Positions 12,227 to 22,585 of a DNA stretch of 64,000 bases are shown here, in pieces. The stretch covers positions 62,001-126,000 of the forward strand of contig NZ_OY782562.1 of the NCBI RefSeq assembly GCF_963677875.1. The letters run 5' to 3'. The stretch's first letter is position 1, and the number at the start of each line of letters is the position of its first letter. Origin of the DNA: Thiomicrorhabdus sp. (lineage in GTDB: Bacteria > Pseudomonadota > Gammaproteobacteria > Thiomicrospirales > Thiomicrospiraceae). A program made the translations under genes and the position numbers. The notes beneath the pieces are model-generated. The model ran no database searches. It had not been told where the DNA came from and saw only the letters and a list, made by a program, of their open reading frames with translations.

Positions 12227-13213
12227 TTAATGCATTCCGCTAAGATAAAGAGATAGTTTGCTCGCGGTTTCCGAGCTGATATCGCCCATTAACTGTTCAA
12301 TAATGCTCTTGTCTCCTTCATAGTATCTGAGCTTCTCAACGCCGACAATGTCGCGTGTGACCTTACCCAGATCGCCCAATCCGTCAATCAGGCCGTTGTC
12401 GACGGCTTCGTCTCCCAGCCAGACCAGACCTGTGTAGGTGTTTTCGTTTTCTTTAATGCGATCTCCGCGCCCGGCACGAACTGCAGCAATGAATTGCTGA
12501 TGAGTTTTTTCCAGGATATTTTTCTTAAAGAATGCGCGCCCACTTTCGTCTTTCGGGCTGAAAGGGTCGATAAATGTCTTGTGTTCACCCGCGTGCATGG
12601 AACGGTTTTCGATGCCGACTTTATCCATCAGTTCGGTGAAACCGAAGGCGTCCATACGTACGCCGATAGAGCCGACAATCGAGCCTTTGTTGGCAAAAAT
12701 TTTATCGGCGGCTACGGCGATGTAATAGCAACCAGAGGCGCACATGTCTTCAACCACTACATAAACCGGTTTGGCATACAGTTTTTTCAGGCGGGTAATT
12801 TCGTCATTGATGATTGCCGATTGAACCGGACTGCCACCAGGGGAATTCGCCTTGATAATGACCGCCTTGCTATTCGGGTTGCTGAAGGCGTCTTTTAGAA
12901 GGGGGTTAATGGCTTCGGCACTGATTTTGGTGCCGGGCATAATAGGCCCTTCAAGACGAACAACGGCAGCATGCGGCTCGTTTTGCGTTTGATCCTGCAT
13001 GGTGCTCTGCGTATCCAGATTCTTCACTGCCAGAGAGATCAGGAACAGAATGTAAAGTGCAATCGCCAGTTTCAAAAAGTTTGCGAAACGTCGAGTCCAG
13101 CGCTCTTGCTTTACCAGTGATTCGACGGCAATGGCCAATCTTTGAAAACCGTTTTGCGGGTTTGAGGCTTCATCTGAAGCGGCGCGCTTTTCGGTTTGCT
13201 GCTCTGTTTGCAT
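12227..13213 (-). CDS. sppA: S49 family signal peptide peptidase (SppA 36K type)
   Basis: 328-residue membrane-anchored serine protease that removes leftover signal peptides and other membrane peptides. One transmembrane segment at about 47-63 precedes the periplasmic protease domain. The Ser/Lys dyad fits: Ser160 in MCASGCYY and Lys212 in GEHKTFIDPFS, 52 residues apart as in the short Bacillus SppA. Other family blocks are NSPGGSPVQSA and GSIVGSIGV. ATG 13213 is chosen for its AAGGAT site; the upstream TTG/ATG extension has none and would run into the divergent uvrC promoter region. It could equally be labelled SohB-like; the short single-domain form favours the 36K SppA class. Confidence 0.88.
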   Translation of the reverse strand: MQTEQQTEKRAASDEASNPQNGFQRLAIAVESLVKQERWTRRFANFLKLAIALYILFLISLAVKNLDTQSTMQDQTQNEPHAAVVRLEGPIMPGTKISAEAINPLLKDAFSNPNSKAVIIKANSPGGSPVQSAIINDEITRLKKLYAKPVYVVVEDMCASGCYYIAVAADKIFANKGSIVGSIGVRMDAFGFTELMDKVGIENRSMHAGEHKTFIDPFSPKDESGRAFFKKNILEKTHQQFIAAVRAGRGDRIKENENTYTGLVWLGDEAVDNGLIDGLGDLGKVTRDIVGVEKLRYYEGDKSIIEQLMGDISSETASKLSLYLSGMH

Positions 13214-13288
13214 ATAGAATCCTTTATAATGCCCAAATAAAAGTTGATTCAGCATTGTAACTCTAAGCCAGATAAGACCCAAATATTT

Positions 13289-15184
13289 ATGAGCGATACG
13301 ATCCCAGAAGAAGAATTCGGGAAAAAAAACAAACCGGTTTTAACAATGGACTCGGCTGCGATCGAGGGATTTGATATTGAGGCATTTTTAAAACAGCTGA
13401 CCCAGCGGCCGGGCGTCTATCGAATGTTGGACAGCGATGGTGAAATTCTATACGTAGGGAAAGCAAAAAATCTTAAGAAGCGGGTTTCAAGTTATTTCAA
13501 AAAACGCCATGATGAAATCAAGACCGCTTCAATGGTCGCGCAGATTTGCGCCATTGAAGTAACGGTCACCGAGACGGAAAGCGAAGCTTTTATCCTCGAA
13601 AACACTTTAATAAAGCGCCATAAGCCCAAGTATAATATTCTATTCCGAGATGATAAGTCTTATCCGTATATTTATGTCTCGACCGCAAAACGTTATCCTT
13701 CACTTGGCTATCATCGTGGTGCCAAGCGCCGACCTGGAGAGTATTTCGGGCCTTTTCCAAATGCTTCAGCCGTGCATCAAACTTTGCAGGCGTTACAGAA
13801 AATTTTTCCGGTTCGTCAATGTGCCGAAAGTGTTTTTAATCACAGAACCAGACCGTGTTTACAGTATCAGATCAAGCGTTGTTCCGGACCATGTGTTGCT
13901 GGTTTGGTGAGTGATGAAGAATACCAGCGCGATGTCAGGCATACCCTGATGTTTTTACAGGGAAAAAATTTTGAAGTCATTGACGAGCTTGGCAATCAGA
14001 TGCAACAGGCCGCGGCAGATTGGGAGTATGAAGCCGCGGCTCGTTATCGAGATAAAATTTCTGCATTGCGTACGATCCAAAGCCAACATCTGATCAATCA
14101 GCCGGGCAGCAAAGATCTGGACGTTGTTGCAGTACGTGAGGAAGGGAATCACTGGGGATTATGCTTAATGATGTATCGCGGCGGTAACCTCTGGGGAAGT
14201 GAACTTTTTTACCCTAGATGGAACGCGCAATCGACGACGGCTGATGTATTGATGGCATTTATCAGCCAGCATTACGGGCATCATCCGATTCCAAGCGAAA
14301 TACTGGTCTCCGAAGCCTTGCCGGAGCGAGTGGAGCTGGAGGAGGGGTTGTCGGAGATTCGCGGCCAGAAAACTGCGATTAAAACAGCCGTATCGAAAAA
14401 CGCCCGGGGATTGATGCAGCTGGCAATGACAAATGCGGAAGCCGGTCTGAAGCAGCACCGTAATCAGAAAGCTTCCCAGTCGCAGCGGCTGCAAGCCTTG
14501 CAGGAAGTCTTGGCGCTTCCGGTTCTTCCAAATCACATGGAGTGCTTTGATATCAGCCATACTCAGGGGGAACTGACGGTTGCGAGTTGCGTGGTTTTTG
14601 AAGAAGGCGTGCCTGCGCAGGCGCAATACCGTAAATTCAATATAGAAGGCATTCAGGGCGGAGATGATTACGCAGCAATGCATCAGGTATTGTCGCGCCG
14701 TTACGGACGTTTGAAAGCCGCAAATGGCCCTTATCCCGATCTGGTCGTGGTTGATGGCGGTAAAGGGCAGTTAAATCAAGCCATCGAAGTGCTAAAAACC
14801 TTGGAACTGGAATTTATTCCACTGGTTTCGGTTGCCAAAGGAGAGGGGCGTAAAGCTGGTCTGGAAATTCTTTATACACCTTATAACGACGAAGGAATTG
14901 ATCTGGAAGCCGACGATGCGGCACTGCATTTGATCAATTACATCCGAGACGAAGCCCACCGTTTTGCGATCACGTCGCATCGGAAGCGTCGCCAGAAGCA
15001 ACAGACGCACTCATCACTGGAATCGATTGATGGGATCGGGCCGAAAACGAGGAAACGTTTGTTGGTGCATTTCGGCGGCTTAAGAGAAGTTCAAAATGCT
15101 TCGGTAGCGGAATTGCAAAAGGTTCAGGGAATCAGTTCGAACAAAGCGCAACAGATTTACGATTTCTTCCACGGTTCGGTCTGA
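13289..15184 (+). CDS. uvrC: Excinuclease ABC subunit C
   Basis: 631-residue dual-incision nuclease of nucleotide excision repair. It contains an N-terminal GIY-YIG nuclease domain (PGVYRMLDSDGEILYVGKAKNL-type block around residues 40-60), a Cys-rich stretch (RPCLQYQIKRCSGPC), the UVR domain that contacts UvrB (DWEYEAAARYRDKISAL), the RNase H-like 5' nuclease domain (MECFDISHTQGE; VVVDGGKGQL) and a C-terminal helix-hairpin-helix pair (IDGIGPKTRKRLLVHFGG). ATG 13289 is chosen by position; no strong Shine-Dalgarno is seen. The N-terminal extension over E. coli is about 20 residues. uvrC then pgsA then tRNA genes is the E. coli order. Confidence 0.96.
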   Translation: MSDTIPEEEFGKKNKPVLTMDSAAIEGFDIEAFLKQLTQRPGVYRMLDSDGEILYVGKAKNLKKRVSSYFKKRHDEIKTASMVAQICAIEVTVTETESEAFILENTLIKRHKPKYNILFRDDKSYPYIYVSTAKRYPSLGYHRGAKRRPGEYFGPFPNASAVHQTLQALQKIFPVRQCAESVFNHRTRPCLQYQIKRCSGPCVAGLVSDEEYQRDVRHTLMFLQGKNFEVIDELGNQMQQAAADWEYEAAARYRDKISALRTIQSQHLINQPGSKDLDVVAVREEGNHWGLCLMMYRGGNLWGSELFYPRWNAQSTTADVLMAFISQHYGHHPIPSEILVSEALPERVELEEGLSEIRGQKTAIKTAVSKNARGLMQLAMTNAEAGLKQHRNQKASQSQRLQALQEVLALPVLPNHMECFDISHTQGELTVASCVVFEEGVPAQAQYRKFNIEGIQGGDDYAAMHQVLSRRYGRLKAANGPYPDLVVVDGGKGQLNQAIEVLKTLELEFIPLVSVAKGEGRKAGLEILYTPYNDEGIDLEADDAALHLINYIRDEAHRFAITSHRKRRQKQQTHSSLESIDGIGPKTRKRLLVHFGGLREVQNASVAELQKVQGISSNKAQQIYDFFHGSV

Positions 15185-15359
15185 AGCGGCAGTCGGGGCT
15201 TAGATTAACATCAACGACGATGAAAAGTCTTGGTATGATATAGACGCTGTAAATCCGCATGAGTCAGGATATTTCCGAAACGAAAACAGCACGATTCCGT
15301 ATTTTTGCAGAGCCGCAGCGTTTTGCCGTCTTTTGAATAAAGAATAAAAAGAAGAGTAT

Positions 15360-15938
15360 ATGAATTTACAGTCCCTTCCTATGATGATGACCTGGTCGAG
15401 AGTGGTGTTAATTCCGGTCTTTCTGGTCTGTTATTATGCGCCGATTGAGGATGCGCGTTTTTGGGCCGGCCTGGCATTTATGATCGCGGCAATCACCGAC
15501 TGGTTTGATGGTTTTCTGGCTCGAAAGCTCGGTAGCGACAGTAAGTTAGGGGCGTTTCTTGATCCGGTCGCCGATAAGTTAATTGTGGCGGCGGCTTTGA
15601 TCGTCGTTGCTGCCGAATACCACGATAACCTGCTGGTGATTTTTTCGGCAGTCGTCATTATGATGCGTGAAGTCGGCATTTCTGCTTTACGTGAATGGAT
15701 GGCCGAAAATAACGCCCGCGAAGTGGTCGCGGTTTCTAAATTAGGTAAAATCAAAACGGCTTCGCAACTGGCTGCTTTAACCTGGCTGATCTATGGTGGT
15801 GAGCTTTGGGGCGTTAACTGGGGGGAACTTGGCTTTCCGATGTTGTATTTTGCCGCTGTCCTGACTGTGATCACTTGGGTTCAATATACCCGCGCTGCCT
15901 TGCCAGAGATCATTCGTTCAACCAACTCGTCAACTTGA
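15360..15938 (+). CDS. pgsA: CDP-diacylglycerol-glycerol-3-phosphate 3-phosphatidyltransferase
   Basis: 192-residue inner-membrane enzyme that makes phosphatidylglycerol phosphate, the committed step to phosphatidylglycerol and cardiolipin. The CDP-alcohol phosphotransferase motif DG-x2-AR-x8-G-x3-D-x3-D is complete, reading DGFLARKLGSDSKLGAF then LDPVAD at about residues 56-78. Several hydrophobic helices surround it. AGAAGAG lies just before the ATG. It follows uvrC by 175 bases and precedes the tRNA Gly-Cys-Leu cluster, as in E. coli. Confidence 0.95.
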   Translation: MNLQSLPMMMTWSRVVLIPVFLVCYYAPIEDARFWAGLAFMIAAITDWFDGFLARKLGSDSKLGAFLDPVADKLIVAAALIVVAAEYHDNLLVIFSAVVIMMREVGISALREWMAENNAREVVAVSKLGKIKTASQLAALTWLIYGGELWGVNWGELGFPMLYFAAVLTVITWVQYTRAALPEIIRSTNSST

Positions 15939-16374
15939 GTTAGGAGAAGTTCGGGCAAGCTTCGCCGACCTCAATGCTTATGCTTTTGGCCGAGGTTTGT
16001 ACGAAGACCACGACTCGGTCGTCCCTGGAACGGGGCTTGAAAAACTATCAGGCGAGCGAGCGGTGAAGCTGACAGCGGTATATCAGGTGTCCGGTTTTCT
16101 CTGTTGAGTGCGGGCGAAAGCCTTTATCCGATTCTTTCTTAAGGTCTTTGTTCAAGATCTCTGTCTAAAGCCTCTATTTAAGATTTTCCATGCAATTTAA
16201 CACTTCTACGATATCTTCTATATTGAAGCTTTTATTGGCAGAGTTTTACCGGTTTCCCGACATGGCAAAGTCCGATCATGACAATATTTCAAATCGCGCA
16301 GAAAATCTTTGTGAAACCCTTTATTGTAGGGGGCTGCAAGGAATGGGGATTTTACGATTTTTTGAAAAAACCGC
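15939..16374. other. Intergenic stretch between pgsA and the tRNA cluster
   Basis: 436 bases with no gene I can support. The first 170 bases are GC-rich with short inverted repeats (for example CCTC...GAGG near 15970-16000 and CCCTGGAACGGGG near 16022) and no clear terminator. A 62-codon frame at 16190-16378 overlaps the tRNA promoter, lacks a ribosome site and is not called. It could hold a small structured RNA or a decayed frame; neither can be shown here. Confidence 0.5.
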
Positions 16375-16402
16375 TTGACCTTTAAGAGGAACTCCCTATA
16401 AT
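16375..16402 (+). promoter_or_regulatory. Promoter of tRNA Gly-Cys-Leu operon
   Basis: -35 TTGACC at 16375-16380 and -10 TATAAT at 16397-16402 with 16-base spacing, 11 bases before the first tRNA. A GC-rich stretch (CGCCCC) follows the -10 like a stringent discriminator. Confidence 0.8.
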
Positions 16403-16413
16403 ACGCCCCATCA

Positions 16414-16488
16414 GCGGGAATAGCTCAGCGGTAGAGCACAACCTTGCCAAGGTTGGGGTCGCGAGTTCGATCCTCGTTTCCCGCTCCA
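16414..16488 (+). tRNA. tRNA-Gly(GCC)
   Basis: 75 bases including encoded CCA. Acceptor GCGGGAA / TTCCCGC pairs fully; anticodon loop TTGCCAA gives GCC; the T arm contains GTTCGATCC. First gene of the cluster (glyW-cysT-leuZ order of E. coli). Confidence 0.97.
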
Positions 16489-16490
16489 TT

Positions 16491-16564
16491 GGCGCGATGG
16501 CAGAGTGGCTATGCAGCGGATTGCAAATCCGTGGACCTCGGTTCGACTCCGGGTCGCGCCTCCA
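16491..16564 (+). tRNA. tRNA-Cys(GCA)
   Basis: 74 bases with encoded CCA. Acceptor GGCGCGA / TCGCGCC; anticodon loop TTGCAAA gives GCA; T loop GTTCGACTC. Separated from tRNA-Gly by two bases. An inverted repeat ACTTATTT / AAATAAGT overlaps and follows its 3' end. Confidence 0.97.
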
Positions 16565-16629
16565 CTTATTTATTCTAAGAAATAAGTAAAATACGTTTTC
16601 AGACAGGGCACTTTAGGTGCTTTTTTTAT

Positions 16630-16716
16630 GCCCAGATGGCGAAATTGGTAGACGCAGGGGACTTAAAATCCCCCGGTGGAAACACTGTGCCGGTTCGACT
16701 CCGGCTCTGGGCACCA
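16630..16716 (+). tRNA. tRNA-Leu(TAA)
   Basis: 87 bases with a long variable arm and encoded CCA. Acceptor GCCCAGA / TCTGGGC; anticodon loop CTTAAAA gives TAA. A weak hairpin followed by seven T (16605-16627) separates it from tRNA-Cys and may attenuate expression of this last gene. Confidence 0.97.
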
Positions 16717-17154
16717 TTCCTCTTTTTCAGAAATTTTCAGTTATTAACATTTTCTTTTAAAACCCTTTGAAATAGGGCTTCTCAGCATTTTCCGTTTCAT
16801 TTTATTTCTTTCATAATCCTGCACTTTTACACTGTCCTTCTTGCGAAGTGCTACACGAAATTTTCTTTGAACCAAACTAGGTTTCTTTGATCAGTAGTGC
16901 GAAGCTGAATATGGCTTTTGTGTGAAACACCAGGAAGCAAAGGAAGGGAAAAAGAAAAGGAAATTAGGATTATCAAAGGTAAGGGATCGATCGGAAAAGA
17001 TAAACCGATATGCCAAAATGGCTCACAGTAGAGAACTTTATGGCGTGGTTGGGAAATTACGGTCCTTCTTTGGAAAGAGGGGGAATGACGCATGGTTCTC
17101 AGGCTGTTAAGCAGAGCTTGAGATCAGCCGATACGAACGGTCACAAAACCGCAG
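16717..17154. other. Intergenic stretch after the tRNA cluster
   Basis: 438 bases, AT-rich, with no gene I can support. Frames at 16851-17093 (minus) and 16922-17110 (plus) lie over one another, lack ribosome sites and have unnatural composition. Confidence 0.5.
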
Positions 17155-17286
17155 CTAGTGCATCACGTAGTACAGCATGATCGGGGCAATAATGAGGAGA
17201 GCGACTAAAATTGCTATGGTAAAGATTTTTTCGTAATTCGGGCCGAGGATGGATTTTGTTCTGTGGTCAGGCTTTGTTTTGTGCAT
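17155..17286 (-). CDS. Possible small single-pass membrane protein
   Basis: 43 residues if started at ATG 17286, which has AGAAGA a few bases upstream; a longer form starting at 17352 has no ribosome site. A charged N terminus (HKTKPDHRTKS) is followed by one strong transmembrane helix of about 22 residues (about 19-40) and a short tail. The layout, basic head then helix, is typical of genuine small membrane proteins. I recognise no family. It stands alone, upstream of no obvious operon partner. Confidence 0.45.
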   Translation of the reverse strand: MHKTKPDHRTKSILGPNYEKIFTIAILVALLIIAPIMLYYVMH

Positions 17287-17522
17287 ATTTCTTCTGATTT
17301 GGGCTTTTGAATTCTGGGTGGGAATTATTACGTATAAATTGAAATATTTCAACCAGCTTTTGGTAGATATTTCTTGACAGATATTCCGCTAGATTCCATC
17401 TGTTTTTGCGCTTTTATTGTAAATCGACTAATCCAAAGAGATCTTGAATTAAATGTGCAAGCGATGATATGTGAAAGTCTCGAAAGCCTGTAATTTCCCT
17501 TTGCTGTCAGTATACAGATCTT

Positions 17523-18050
17523 CTAATCTTTCTGTAAAGGGTAAGATTCCAAGCTTTGAGGGTCGATTTGATTTTGTTCGAGGGGGATTTCTGCTTCGCG
17601 CATTTTCGCTTCCAGAGCGCGTTTTTCGGCTTCCAGATCGATGAGCGCTGTACTGTTCTCCTCAAATCGGTGCATCTGCTCAAGACCCGAATGATAGAAA
17701 CGCAATAATTTCATGGCCGCAGTATCGCCTTGTTCTACAGCCTCCTGAAGTGGGCGCAAGCGGTTTGTGACCATCATAAGGTGGCGCTTGAGACGAAAGG
17801 CGTATACCGCTTCATGCATCCAATCTTTATCGGAAAAGAAGATTTTCACAATCAACCCGGTAATGATCAGACCGATAAAAGCGCCTAAGAGGTTAACGAC
17901 TACAGGGCTGTTTGAATAGGGGCCGAGATAGTGATTGCTCAGGCTTGCAGTGATAAAGCCAATGACAAGAAACATTGTCATGATGATAAGAGTGGCTCTG
18001 CGGGTTTTTTGTTTGAATACTTTCGGATCGATGGGTTCGATTTGGAACAT
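17523..18050 (-). CDS. DUF3087-like two-TM membrane protein
   Basis: 175 residues: short cytoplasmic head (IEPIDPKVFKQKTRRATL), two transmembrane helices at about 20-40 and 50-71, then a basic helical stretch (AFRLKRHLMMVTNRLRPL) and a long charged region with a probable coiled coil (LIDLEAEKRALEAKMREAE). The pattern resembles DUF3087, a gammaproteobacterial family with no assigned role. The gene follows the Sel1-repeat gene by 72 bases on the same strand, so the two probably share a transcript. Confidence 0.7.
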   Translation of the reverse strand: MFQIEPIDPKVFKQKTRRATLIIMTMFLVIGFITASLSNHYLGPYSNSPVVVNLLGAFIGLIITGLIVKIFFSDKDWMHEAVYAFRLKRHLMMVTNRLRPLQEAVEQGDTAAMKLLRFYHSGLEQMHRFEENSTALIDLEAEKRALEAKMREAEIPLEQNQIDPQSLESYPLQKD

Positions 18051-18122
18051 GCGAAATCCTTTCGAAATTTCGGAGTGATGTTTCCGGACTTTTCGGGAAA
18101 GAAAAGGCCGGAAACCTGGAGA

Positions 18123-18896
18123 TTATTTCAGAGAGAAGTTGCCCTGTTCGATATCCAGATCGTGATAACGTTTGCAGGCTTCAAGCAGGTTCAGGGAGCA
18201 GGCCTTGCTGTAGTAGTCTTTTGCCTTTTTAGGATTCTTGTCGACGTTAAACCCGGTTGTGTGCATGTTTCCTAAAGCGAAACAGGCTTGTGGCTCGTTG
18301 TCCTTTGCTGCTTCTTCAAGCAGTTGGATTGCCAGCTTGGTGCTTTTTTCGCTGATTTGCCCTTCAAGGATCCAACGGGATTTCAAGACTTTGGCTTGCG
18401 GATTACCGGCTTTGACAGCCTTGTTGAGCCACATTTCGGACGTTTGATCGCTTTTTTCCACTCCCAGTCCGGATTTATAAAGGACGGCGAGGCGAAGCAT
18501 GGAAAGCGCTTCGCCTCGTTCAGCGGCTTTTTGAAACCAGAAGATACCGTTTTTCAGGTTTTGCTGTACTCCGATACCGTCAGCATAAAAAACCCCGGTG
18601 TTGTACATGGTGAGCAGATAAATTTCATCTTTAAGGTTAGACTTCAAAGCATTGCGGGCTAATTCGCGGTGCCAATAGAATGACAATTCGTAGTTGATCA
18701 TCTGCGAATTCTGAGCGTCTCCGTAAATGCGGGCCAGTTGATATTGAGATTCGGGATCTCCGGCAATGGCCTTTTCACAGACTTGTTTGGCTTCTCCTTG
18801 AAAGGTTTGCAAACACGACTTGGGGTCGACCGCCCAGGCGGAGGTGGAAAGTAGAGCGCCGGTCAGCCCGATTAAAAGGTACTTTTTTATTGCCAT
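18123..18896 (-). CDS. Exported Sel1-repeat protein
   Basis: 257 residues with a cleavable signal peptide ending at SAWA (about residue 22). The mature part consists of Sel1-like TPR repeats: GDPESQYQLARIYGD, YNTGVFYADGIGVQQNLKNG, GEALSMLRLAVLYKSGLGV, GNPQAKVLKSRWILEG and NEPQACFALGNMHTTGFNV. Cysteines at both ends of the repeat region may form disulfides in the periplasm. Such proteins usually act as protein-protein scaffolds. Partner and pathway are unknown. It is the first gene of a probable two-gene unit with the DUF3087-like gene. Confidence 0.85.
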   Translation of the reverse strand: MAIKKYLLIGLTGALLSTSAWAVDPKSCLQTFQGEAKQVCEKAIAGDPESQYQLARIYGDAQNSQMINYELSFYWHRELARNALKSNLKDEIYLLTMYNTGVFYADGIGVQQNLKNGIFWFQKAAERGEALSMLRLAVLYKSGLGVEKSDQTSEMWLNKAVKAGNPQAKVLKSRWILEGQISEKSTKLAIQLLEEAAKDNEPQACFALGNMHTTGFNVDKNPKKAKDYYSKACSLNLLEACKRYHDLDIEQGNFSLK

Positions 18897-19079
18897 AAAC
18901 TTTGATTCTTCTTACGTTGGGTAGCGGATTTTCCGCTTGCTGCGTCAGGAAATTGATCGGTAAATATACTTGATTTCAACCGATTTCTCAATCTGGCTGT
19001 CGATCAGGAATATTTATCCGGAATCCATTTTATTTGGGGAGGAAGCCTGAGTGAAAGTATGGCCTTTGGCGGAATTTAA

Positions 19080-19109
19080 TTGCTTTTTTTGTTCGTTGTT
19101 TTATATACT
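19080..19109 (+). promoter_or_regulatory. Promoter of the thiamine operon
   Basis: -35 TTGCTT at 19080-19085 and -10 TATACT at 19104-19109 with 18-base spacing. The predicted start lies just upstream of the TPP aptamer, as expected for a riboswitch leader. Confidence 0.65.
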
Positions 19110-19120
19110 GACCGCACTTT

Positions 19121-19205
19121 TGTCGGAGTGCCTTTAGACAAGGCTGAGATCGCATTAGCGGGATCCGTTGAACCTGATCTGGTTAGTACCAGCGAAGGGA
19201 ACAAG
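19121..19205 (+). promoter_or_regulatory. TPP riboswitch (THI element)
   Basis: All conserved blocks of the thiamine pyrophosphate aptamer are present in order: CGGAGTGCC, AGGCTGAGAT, CCGTTGAACCTGATCTGG, TTAGTACCAGCGAAGGGAA. It sits between a promoter and thiC. The downstream leader of about 125 bases has an AT-rich hairpin (AAAACAATC / GATTGTTTT, 19221-19245) and, at 19286-19294, a sequence CTCTCCGCC able to pair with the thiC ribosome site, so control may be at translation. Confidence 0.95.
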
Positions 19206-19311
19206 TTCAATTTTATAGCAAAAACAATCTGTTAATGATTGTTTTCTAAAAATTCGATCGTTTTCTCTAATTTTGTCTATCGAGTCTCTCCGCCTTTTGT
19301 TACTTCGTTAA

Positions 19312-21261
<1,950 letters not shown>

Positions 21262-22398
21262 GTGGCGCATGCAATGACAGGTTCGCGTAGCGGCGGAGGG
21301 CGGATAGCCGTTCTCGGTGCAGGCTTGCTCGGTCGCTTGTTGGCGTTCCGCCTGCGTAATGATTTTTCGGTGGAGTTGTTTGATGCCGATTGTTCGGATG
21401 CGACACAGAGTGCGGCTTATCTTGCCGCTGCCATGTTGGCGCCTCTGGCTGAGTCTGCGGAAACCTCTGCCGGAATCATGCATCTTGGAGAACGTTCTCT
21501 GCAGATGTGGCCGGAAATTTTGCAGACGCTGTCGAGCGAAGTCTTTTTTCAGAATCAAGGCTCTCTGTTGCTTGCTTTTGAGCAGGATCTCCCTTCGTTG
21601 CGCCAGCTGGAACGTAATCTGAAGGGAGATGCTTTTCAGCGGGTCGGTACAAGTCGGATTCAATCTCTGGAACCAGGTGTGAACGAGCGCTTTCGGCATG
21701 GTTTGTTTTTGCCGAACGAAGGGCAGCTGGATAATCGTCAGCTTTTGCGGGCTCTGGCTTCGGAAATTGAGCAGAGCACGTCGATCACCTGGCACCAAAA
21801 TTCGAGGGTGACTTTTGTCGATGGTGACGACTGGTGCGGTCTTCGAAAATTGTCCGGCTTCGATTGGGTTATCGATTGTCGGGGGATTGGTTCGCAGGAG
21901 ACGGAGAGTGATTTACGAGGGGTGCGTGGCGAAGTTGTTCGTTTGCATGCGCCGAAGGTGACTCTGAACCGCCCGGTGCGTTTGATGCATCCGCGCTATC
22001 CGCTGTATATCGCCCCGAAACCGGGGCATCAGTTTGTGGTCGGCGCGACGCAGATCGAAAGCGAAGATCGCCGTCTGCCGACTGTCCGTTCGACATTGGA
22101 ATTGTTGTCGGCCTGTTTTTCGGTCCATAGCGGTTTTGCCGAAGCCGAAGTGTTGCAGATTCAATCCGGACTGCGACCGGCTTACCCGGATAATGAACCC
22201 CAAATGCGGGTAAAGGGGCGGCGGATTTCATTGAATGGCCTGCACAGACATGGTTATCTTCTCTCTCCTGTCCTGGTCGATCTGTGCTATTGCTGGCTGT
22301 TGGAGGAGACGGTTGACCCCGGTTACTTGCAGGCGGTACCGGATTTATTGTCTGTGATCGAAAACGAAGAAGGAGCTGAGTATGCGCGTGCAAATTAA
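21262..22398 (+). CDS. thiO: Glycine oxidase ThiO
   Basis: 378-residue FAD enzyme of the D-amino-acid-oxidase fold that oxidises glycine to the iminoacetate (dehydroglycine) needed for the thiazole ring. The N-terminal Rossmann motif is IAVLGAGLLGRLLAF; later blocks include LNRPVRLMHPRYPLYIAPKPG and IQSGLRPAYPDNEPQ. The GTG at 21262 directly follows the thiC stop and has AAGGAAG 7 bases upstream, so it is favoured over ATG 21274. Its 3' end overlaps thiS by 17 bases. ThiO replaces ThiH and needs oxygen, which points to an aerobic thiazole route. Confidence 0.9.
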   Translation: MAHAMTGSRSGGGRIAVLGAGLLGRLLAFRLRNDFSVELFDADCSDATQSAAYLAAAMLAPLAESAETSAGIMHLGERSLQMWPEILQTLSSEVFFQNQGSLLLAFEQDLPSLRQLERNLKGDAFQRVGTSRIQSLEPGVNERFRHGLFLPNEGQLDNRQLLRALASEIEQSTSITWHQNSRVTFVDGDDWCGLRKLSGFDWVIDCRGIGSQETESDLRGVRGEVVRLHAPKVTLNRPVRLMHPRYPLYIAPKPGHQFVVGATQIESEDRRLPTVRSTLELLSACFSVHSGFAEAEVLQIQSGLRPAYPDNEPQMRVKGRRISLNGLHRHGYLLSPVLVDLCYCWLLEETVDPGYLQAVPDLLSVIENEEGAEYARAN

Positions 22399-22579
22399 CG
22401 GTGCGGAATTCGTATTGCCTGCAAATTGCGTGGTAAGTGAAGCGATGAAAATTTACCAGGCTCAGATGCCGTATGCGGTGATGATTAATCAGGCCTTTGT
22501 GCCAAAGTCGCAACATGCCGATCATTTTCTGAAGGATGGTGACCGGATTGACGTGATTGGTGCAATTCAAGGAGGGTGA
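22382..22579 (+). CDS. thiS: Sulfur carrier protein ThiS
   Basis: 65-residue ubiquitin-fold protein ending in Gly-Gly (AIQGG), the tail that is adenylated and then thiocarboxylated to donate sulfur to ThiG. Family block FLKDGDRIDVIGAIQGG is at the C terminus. It overlaps the end of thiO, indicating translational coupling, and thiG begins 6 bases after its stop. Confidence 0.95.
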   Translation: MRVQINGAEFVLPANCVVSEAMKIYQAQMPYAVMINQAFVPKSQHADHFLKDGDRIDVIGAIQGG

Positions 22580-22585
22580 AAACAA

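Noticed and set aside
13225..13230. TATAAT between sppA and uvrC as a uvrC promoter
   Set aside because: No -35 at 15-19 bases and not extended; left uncalled though it may be real.
16190..16378. 62-codon plus-strand frame before the tRNA-Gly gene
   Set aside because: It runs into the tRNA promoter and has no Shine-Dalgarno; the peptide resembles nothing I know.
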